Source of the DNA: JBAZOJ01 sp041648755
GTDB lineage: Bacteria; Planctomycetota; B143-G9
DNA: 9,528 bases
Direction of reading: 5' to 3'
Assembly (NCBI GenBank): GCA_041648755.1
Contig: JBAZOJ010000148.1
Span: 1 to 9,528, forward strand
The notes beneath the pieces are model-generated. The model searched no databases. It had not been told where the DNA came from and was given only the letters and a program-made list of their open reading frames with translations. The number at the start of each line of letters is the position of its first letter. The first letter of the stretch is position 1. Made by a program: the position numbers and the translations under genes. Shown in pieces: positions 5,995-9,528 of this stretch.

Positions 5995-7026
5995 TTGGAC
6001 AAGCTCACCAGATTCGCCGCCTTCACACTACTTGGCCTGCTTGCGGCCTTCGTGGCCTACGTTTTCTGGGACAGCGGAAGAGGTGCCGGAACCTCGCAGA
6101 TCTCTGGATCTCCGTCGCAAATAAACTCGTTCGCCTTCAAGTCGCACACAGAGTGCAGGGAATGTCATCCCCAATACTACGAAGAATGGCAAAGGTCGTT
6201 CCATGCACAGGCTTGGACGGATCCCTGGGTGAAGCAATCCTGGGCATGCTATGCGGATCAGGACTGCAAGAACTGCCACGCACCAATGCCGGTAATGCTC
6301 AACGGACGCAAGCCCACGCTGGCGCCTCGCACCGACGACCTGGAGAGCGGAGTCAACTGTCTCACGTGCCATATGTCGCCCCAGGGAGTCATGGCCCCGG
6401 AGGAAAGACAGATAACGATGGCCAAGAGCTGCGCCCCGGTAAAGAACGATTTGATTGCCACCGACGCCATGTGCTGGGAATGCCACCCGAACCAGTATGA
6501 CGACTGGCGCGGAACATCTTTCTACAAGAAAGGACAGGGCTGCAAATCCTGCCATATGGATCAGATGGATCGCCCACTCGTCCCCAATGGCCCCACGCGC
6601 AAGACGCGCGTCCATTTCTGGAAAGGCGCACATACCTTCACGTTCATCAAGACCGCCTACGATTTCAAGTTCGTGCCGACGCCAAAAGGGCTTGAGGTAA
6701 CATTGATGAACACGAAGTCCGGCCACTTCTTCCCGGCCGAACGCCACAATCGCGCGCTCTGGGTGGAAGTGTTCTTCTACGACGACAAGGGCGCTCAGGT
6801 CGGCGACATGGTCAAATGGACCATTCGCGAAGGCTCGAATCTCCCGCGCAATGTAAGGAGTCTCGACATCAAGCCCGACGCCCAGGTCTCCAACCTGTTT
6901 CCATATCCGGTCGCGAGCGGAAAAGCAAAGGTGACTCTGAAATTCGACTACTTCTACGCCGACGAGGACGAATACACGCGAATCCTCGAAGATCCCGCCC
7001 CTGTTGCCTTCAAGAAAGCCGAATAA
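5995..7026 (+). CDS. pentaheme c-type cytochrome (cytochrome c554-like)
   Basis: This 343-residue protein has a basic start and a hydrophobic helix (about residues 7-24), either a signal peptide or an uncleaved membrane anchor, so it functions outside the cytoplasmic membrane. Five CXXCH heme-attachment sites are present: CRECH 54-58, CKNCH 91-95, CLTCH 122-126, CWECH 160-164 and CKSCH 183-187. The segment around the first, with YYEEWQRSFHAQAW, resembles the cytochrome c554-like family, whose members pass electrons in respiratory chains. Extra histidines (70, 207, 213, 244, 251) could be distal heme ligands. Residues about 205-330 form a heme-free, probably beta-rich C-terminal domain (KSGHFFPAERHNRALWVEVFFYDDKG uses positions 241-266; GHFFPAERH is its key part). 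Besides the ten heme cysteines there are exactly two more, C85 and C146. Electron donor and acceptor cannot be told. The gene stands alone on its strand between a divergent promoter region and a terminator. Confidence 0.93.
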   Translation: MDKLTRFAAFTLLGLLAAFVAYVFWDSGRGAGTSQISGSPSQINSFAFKSHTECRECHPQYYEEWQRSFHAQAWTDPWVKQSWACYADQDCKNCHAPMPVMLNGRKPTLAPRTDDLESGVNCLTCHMSPQGVMAPEERQITMAKSCAPVKNDLIATDAMCWECHPNQYDDWRGTSFYKKGQGCKSCHMDQMDRPLVPNGPTRKTRVHFWKGAHTFTFIKTAYDFKFVPTPKGLEVTLMNTKSGHFFPAERHNRALWVEVFFYDDKGAQVGDMVKWTIREGSNLPRNVRSLDIKPDAQVSNLFPYPVASGKAKVTLKFDYFYADEDEYTRILEDPAPVAFKKAE

Positions 7027-7041
7027 CTGTTGCCACGAAGG

Positions 7042-7073
7042 AAAACGCCCGCCCCGAAAGGGCGGGCGTTTTT
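7042..7073. terminator. bidirectional intrinsic terminator
   Basis: ACGCCCGCCC (7045-7054) pairs perfectly with GGGCGGGCGT (7060-7069) around a CGAAA loop. Flanking A (7042-7045) and T (7069-7073) runs extend the stem and supply a U-tract in both directions. It lies 15 bases after the cytochrome stop and 26 bases after the stop of the convergent ATPase gene, so it can end both transcripts; the plus-strand T-tract is one base longer. Confidence 0.93.
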
Positions 7074-7099
7074 GTTGCCGTTAATCCCGGCCAGCCTGG

Positions 7100-8128
7100 C
7101 TATTCGAGAATGATCGAATAGTCTCCGGTCAGCCTGACCCGATAGGCTCCCGGTTCCGGTGGGCGTGAGCCCAGGTTCACCAACAACTGCTCTCCGCCTT
7201 CGAGGGTGGTGCGTCCGAGCCAGTACTCCCCCTTGTAGATCGTGGAAACCAGATGCACTTCCACTCCATTGCCATCCCGGGTTGCAGTAATTGCAGATGG
7301 GCGAATGCATATCAAGGCACGAGCCCCATCGCGTGCGCCCTTTGGTGCATCCACAGTGCCCAGTGCGCTGACGATGCTTCCATTGCGGACCTCGCCGCGC
7401 AACACGTTGTTATCGCCAAAGAAATTCGCAGCGCGGATGTCATGGGGTGAGGAGAAAACACGATATGGAATGTCCACCTCCACCATCGTCCCCTCGATCA
7501 TCAGGCCGATTCGGTCGGCCAGGATAAGGGCTTCTTCCTGCTGGTGAGTAACCAACAGCGTGGTCAACCCCAGGGAGCGATGCAGGCGCGAGATGTCAGC
7601 GATGAGGTCAAGAGCAAGAGGCCTGTCGAGATTTGCAAAGGGCTCGTCAAGAACAAGGACCTTGTTTTCGACGACGAGTGAACGGGCGAGTGCGAGCCGC
7701 TGGCGCTCACCACCCGACAGTTCTCCGGGCCTCCTGCTTTCCTTTCCCGCGAGCCTCACCATTTCGAGCGCGGAATGAGCACGCGCGGAGACCTCTGACT
7801 TCTTTGCCCTGCCCTCCAACACAAACAGCAGGTGCTCCATAACCGTCATATGCGGCCAGACGCCGCCATCCTGAAAGACTGCGGAAATCCGGCGATCGCG
7901 CGGCAGTACAAACTCGGTGGGCGAACAGATTATGCGGCCATCCAGCATGACTTCGCCCTTGGCTGGCCTTATCCTGCCGGTAAGCACGTGCAGGATACTG
8001 CTTTTCCCGGCGCCTGACGGGCCCAGAAGGACGAAGAACTCGCCGTCGCGAATCTCAAGAGACAGATTCCGGACTGCCGCGACGTCAGAGTATTGAACGG
8101 TAACCTGCTTGAACTCGATGCGAGGCAT
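7100..8128 (-). CDS. ABC importer ATP-binding protein, Fe(III)/FbpC-like
   Basis: This 342-residue cytoplasmic ATPase powers the permease encoded just before it. The nucleotide-binding domain is complete: Walker A GPSGAGKS (36-43), Q-loop VFQDGGVWPHMTV with Q86, signature LSGGERQR (137-144), Walker B VLVLDEP with D161 and E162, D-loop NLD (166-168) and switch H195. Residues about 240-342 form the C-terminal TOBE-like regulatory domain (RPSAI at 276-280, STIYKGEYW at 295-303) seen in ferric iron, polyamine, sulfate and related importers. The start MPRIEF is preferred because GGAGGG lies six bases upstream and because a longer start would overlap the permease and add a non-family sequence. The ATG follows the permease TGA after one base, so translation is probably coupled. 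The substrate is inferred from the two-domain FbpB-like permease; thiamine, polyamine or phosphonate transport is not excluded. Confidence 0.93.
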   Translation of the reverse strand: MPRIEFKQVTVQYSDVAAVRNLSLEIRDGEFFVLLGPSGAGKSSILHVLTGRIRPAKGEVMLDGRIICSPTEFVLPRDRRISAVFQDGGVWPHMTVMEHLLFVLEGRAKKSEVSARAHSALEMVRLAGKESRRPGELSGGERQRLALARSLVVENKVLVLDEPFANLDRPLALDLIADISRLHRSLGLTTLLVTHQQEEALILADRIGLMIEGTMVEVDIPYRVFSSPHDIRAANFFGDNNVLRGEVRNGSIVSALGTVDAPKGARDGARALICIRPSAITATRDGNGVEVHLVSTIYKGEYWLGRTTLEGGEQLLVNLGSRPPEPGAYRVRLTGDYSIILE

Positions 8129-8129
8129 G

Positions 8130-9527
8130 TCAGACCCTCCGCTTCTTCTGGCCGGCCAGCAGCGCAAAGACTACCACCGGCAGGACGATCAACGCGATGG
8201 TGATGAGGCACAAGGCGGAGACCTTCTCCTCGTTTCCGTAGTGCATAAGGATGTAGAGCCTCGCTGAAACAGTAGTGTGACCTGCGGGAGAAACAAGGCT
8301 CGTGGCGCCAAGTTCACCAAGAGAGAAGACAAGCACGGCCATAATTGCCAACCAGAATTCCCGGCTGAGTTGAGGAAGCGTAATGTCCATAAACGCCCTG
8401 GAATCGGACGCGCCGTGCAACTTGGCCATGAACTCGCCTTCCTTGCCCACTCTGCGCATTCCTGCCGCAATGATGAGCACGGCCAGGGGAAGGAAACGAC
8501 CAGCGTGGGCCAGAAAGAGGATGGCCGGGGAGGTGTAGATGTCGTTGAAAAATGGCGGTGCGTGATTCCATATCCTGATCAGGCCAACCGCGAAGACAGT
8601 TCCTGGAACGATGAAGGCAATCGCGGCCAGCACGAAGAGTGAATACTGCCTCCGGGGCCGGCCGGAGGTCAGGATGCGCGCGATGGGGATTGCCACGATC
8701 ACGCAGAACACCGCCGCAAGGAAGCCCACGACAAAGGAGGTCTGGAGGTCGGTTCTCGCGGAAACCACGGCTTCCCGGAAGTAACTGAGCCCCGCGAAAT
8801 GGGAGCCGGGATCGTTGGAATCGCCAAGGAAAGCGAATGCACGGATCACGAGCGCGCCAACCGGAACGATGATGGTCACAGTCAGCACGAACACGAGGAA
8901 AGCTGTTGCGATGACTTTCCACTTCCCGAGCGCGTGCACTCTCGGTTTTTCCTGTAGCCCTCCCCCGGCGAAGTACTTTGCAGGGAGGTAGCGGAACAGA
9001 GGAATCCCCAATAGCACGATGAAGGCGAAAATGCCCACGCTGAGCGCCACGGCACTGGGAATGTTGGAGAAGGATGAAATGTACACGAACACTTCGCCAA
9101 CGAACGTGTTGACCGTCAGCATCGCGGGGATCCCGAACTCGGCGAAGCAAAGCAGAAAGATCAGGACGAAGGATGCCGCCAGATATGGAAAAGCCATAGG
9201 GAGCACGACTTTGCGCCAGGTCTTCCACGGAGAAGTGAACAGCAGTGCGCTCTCTTCAGCAGCGACGTCAGTTGACTTGAAGGCTGCGTACGCCCCGTAG
9301 AAGAGCACGGGAAAATAGTAGCAGGCCATAACGAAAGATCCGAACCATGCATTGTAGGGCGAGAAAAGGGGCTGCCCGTCCGAGCCCGCCTCCCTGAGAA
9401 GCTGCATCCAGGAGTAGACGACTATGTGTGAAGGGATAAGCAGAGGCGCAACTGCCAGGAAGGCAAAGACCTTTGCCAGGGGAGCATCCGTCCGGGCAGC
9501 GGTCCAGGCGGCGGGGACAGCCATCAG
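8130..9527 (-). CDS. ABC importer permease, two-domain FbpB-like (5' partial)
   Basis: The minus-strand frame stays open to the right window edge: the codon before the first visible ATG (9524) is CTG. The sequence there, AVPAAWTAARTDAP, matches the interior of the first permease domain in this family, so the true N-terminus with its first membrane helix lies outside. The visible 464-465 residues hold two tandem binding-protein-dependent permease domains, with many hydrophobic helices and a basic linker near 176-200. The coupling loops that dock on the ATPase are at about 88-110 (EESALLFTSPWKTWRKVVLP) and 361-384 (EFMAKLHGASDSRAF...ITLP). The second is followed by FSLGELGATSL, typical of FbpB-type ferric importers. 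In the first loop the usual glycine appears to be Phe96. The periplasmic binding protein is not in the window and may lie upstream. The gene is in one unit with the ATPase. Confidence 0.92.
   Translation of the reverse strand: MMAVPAAWTAARTDAPLAKVFAFLAVAPLLIPSHIVVYSWMQLLREAGSDGQPLFSPYNAWFGSFVMACYYFPVLFYGAYAAFKSTDVAAEESALLFTSPWKTWRKVVLPMAFPYLAASFVLIFLLCFAEFGIPAMLTVNTFVGEVFVYISSFSNIPSAVALSVGIFAFIVLLGIPLFRYLPAKYFAGGGLQEKPRVHALGKWKVIATAFLVFVLTVTIIVPVGALVIRAFAFLGDSNDPGSHFAGLSYFREAVVSARTDLQTSFVVGFLAAVFCVIVAIPIARILTSGRPRRQYSLFVLAAIAFIVPGTVFAVGLIRIWNHAPPFFNDIYTSPAILFLAHAGRFLPLAVLIIAAGMRRVGKEGEFMAKLHGASDSRAFMDITLPQLSREFWLAIMAVLVFSLGELGATSLVSPAGHTTVSARLYILMHYGNEEKVSALCLITIALIVLPVVVFALLAGQKKRRV
8135..8140 (-). 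promoter_or_regulatory. ribosome binding site of the ATPase gene, inside the permease gene
   Basis: GGAGGG on the minus strand lies six bases before the ATG at 8128, within the last codons of the permease gene. It decides the start in favour of MPRIEF over the upstream ATG at 8167. Confidence 0.75.
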
Positions 9528-9528
9528 A

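Noticed and set aside
5531..6124. Open frame on the plus strand across the HEAT-gene linker and the promoter region
   Set aside because: It is highly Arg-rich without domain features, and overlaps both a supported minus-strand gene and the start of the cytochrome in another frame.
8129..8167. Longer start for the ATPase at 8167
   Set aside because: It would overlap the permease, adds a non-family Arg/Gly-rich stretch, and the ribosome binding site favours the ATG at 8128.
1..9528. tRNA, CRISPR, insertion sequence or attachment-site signals
   Set aside because: No tandem spacer-repeat pattern, transposase motif or terminal inverted repeats were seen, and no tRNA-like cloverleaf was noticed in the intergenic gaps.

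Overview
This is a stretch of bacterial chromosome, moderately GC-rich by eye, with no sign of phage, insertion sequences, CRISPR or RNA genes. The combination of a prepilin-like protein with a very short leader, a large exported HEAT-repeat protein, and an exported PEGA plus formylglycine-generating-enzyme-fold protein is typical of Planctomycetes, Lentisphaerae and several uncultivated phyla related to them or similar in gene content. That placement is inference from gene content only; no rRNA or universal marker lies in the window.

Layout, left to right. (1) Positions 3-233 hold the end of an unrecognised gene on the + strand, cut by the window edge. It converges on (2) a two-gene minus-strand unit: ndk (849-1295, nucleoside diphosphate kinase, all catalytic residues present), followed one base later by a type IV prepilin-like pseudopilin (251-847). 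(3) A second minus-strand unit (1580-5806) encodes a 966-residue exported HEAT-repeat protein with a long Pro/Thr/Asn-rich linker, then a 434-residue exported PEGA / TPR-like / FGE-fold protein without the catalytic cysteines of true formylglycine-generating enzymes. The unit ends in a strong intrinsic terminator at 1524-1553. (4) A 188-base divergent intergenic region carries overlapping candidate promoters for the HEAT unit (minus) and for (5) a pentaheme cytochrome c (5995-7026, plus, TTG start with a strong ribosome binding site). (6) A bidirectional terminator at 7042-7073 separates the cytochrome from (7) a convergent minus-strand ABC importer unit of the Fe(III)/FbpBC type: a two-domain permease cut by the right edge (8130-9527) and, one base later, its ATPase (7100-8128).

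How they fit together. The ndk unit joins nucleotide housekeeping to an envelope protein, with translation probably coupled. The HEAT/FGE-fold pair looks like an exported two-protein module, probably a scaffold and a ligand- or partner-binding protein. The cytochrome and the ferric-type importer are convergent and share only a terminator, so a functional link through iron or heme is possible but not shown. No defence system, biosynthetic cluster or clearly new system is evident. The best candidates for something undescribed are the HEAT/FGE-fold module and the architecture of the pentaheme cytochrome.
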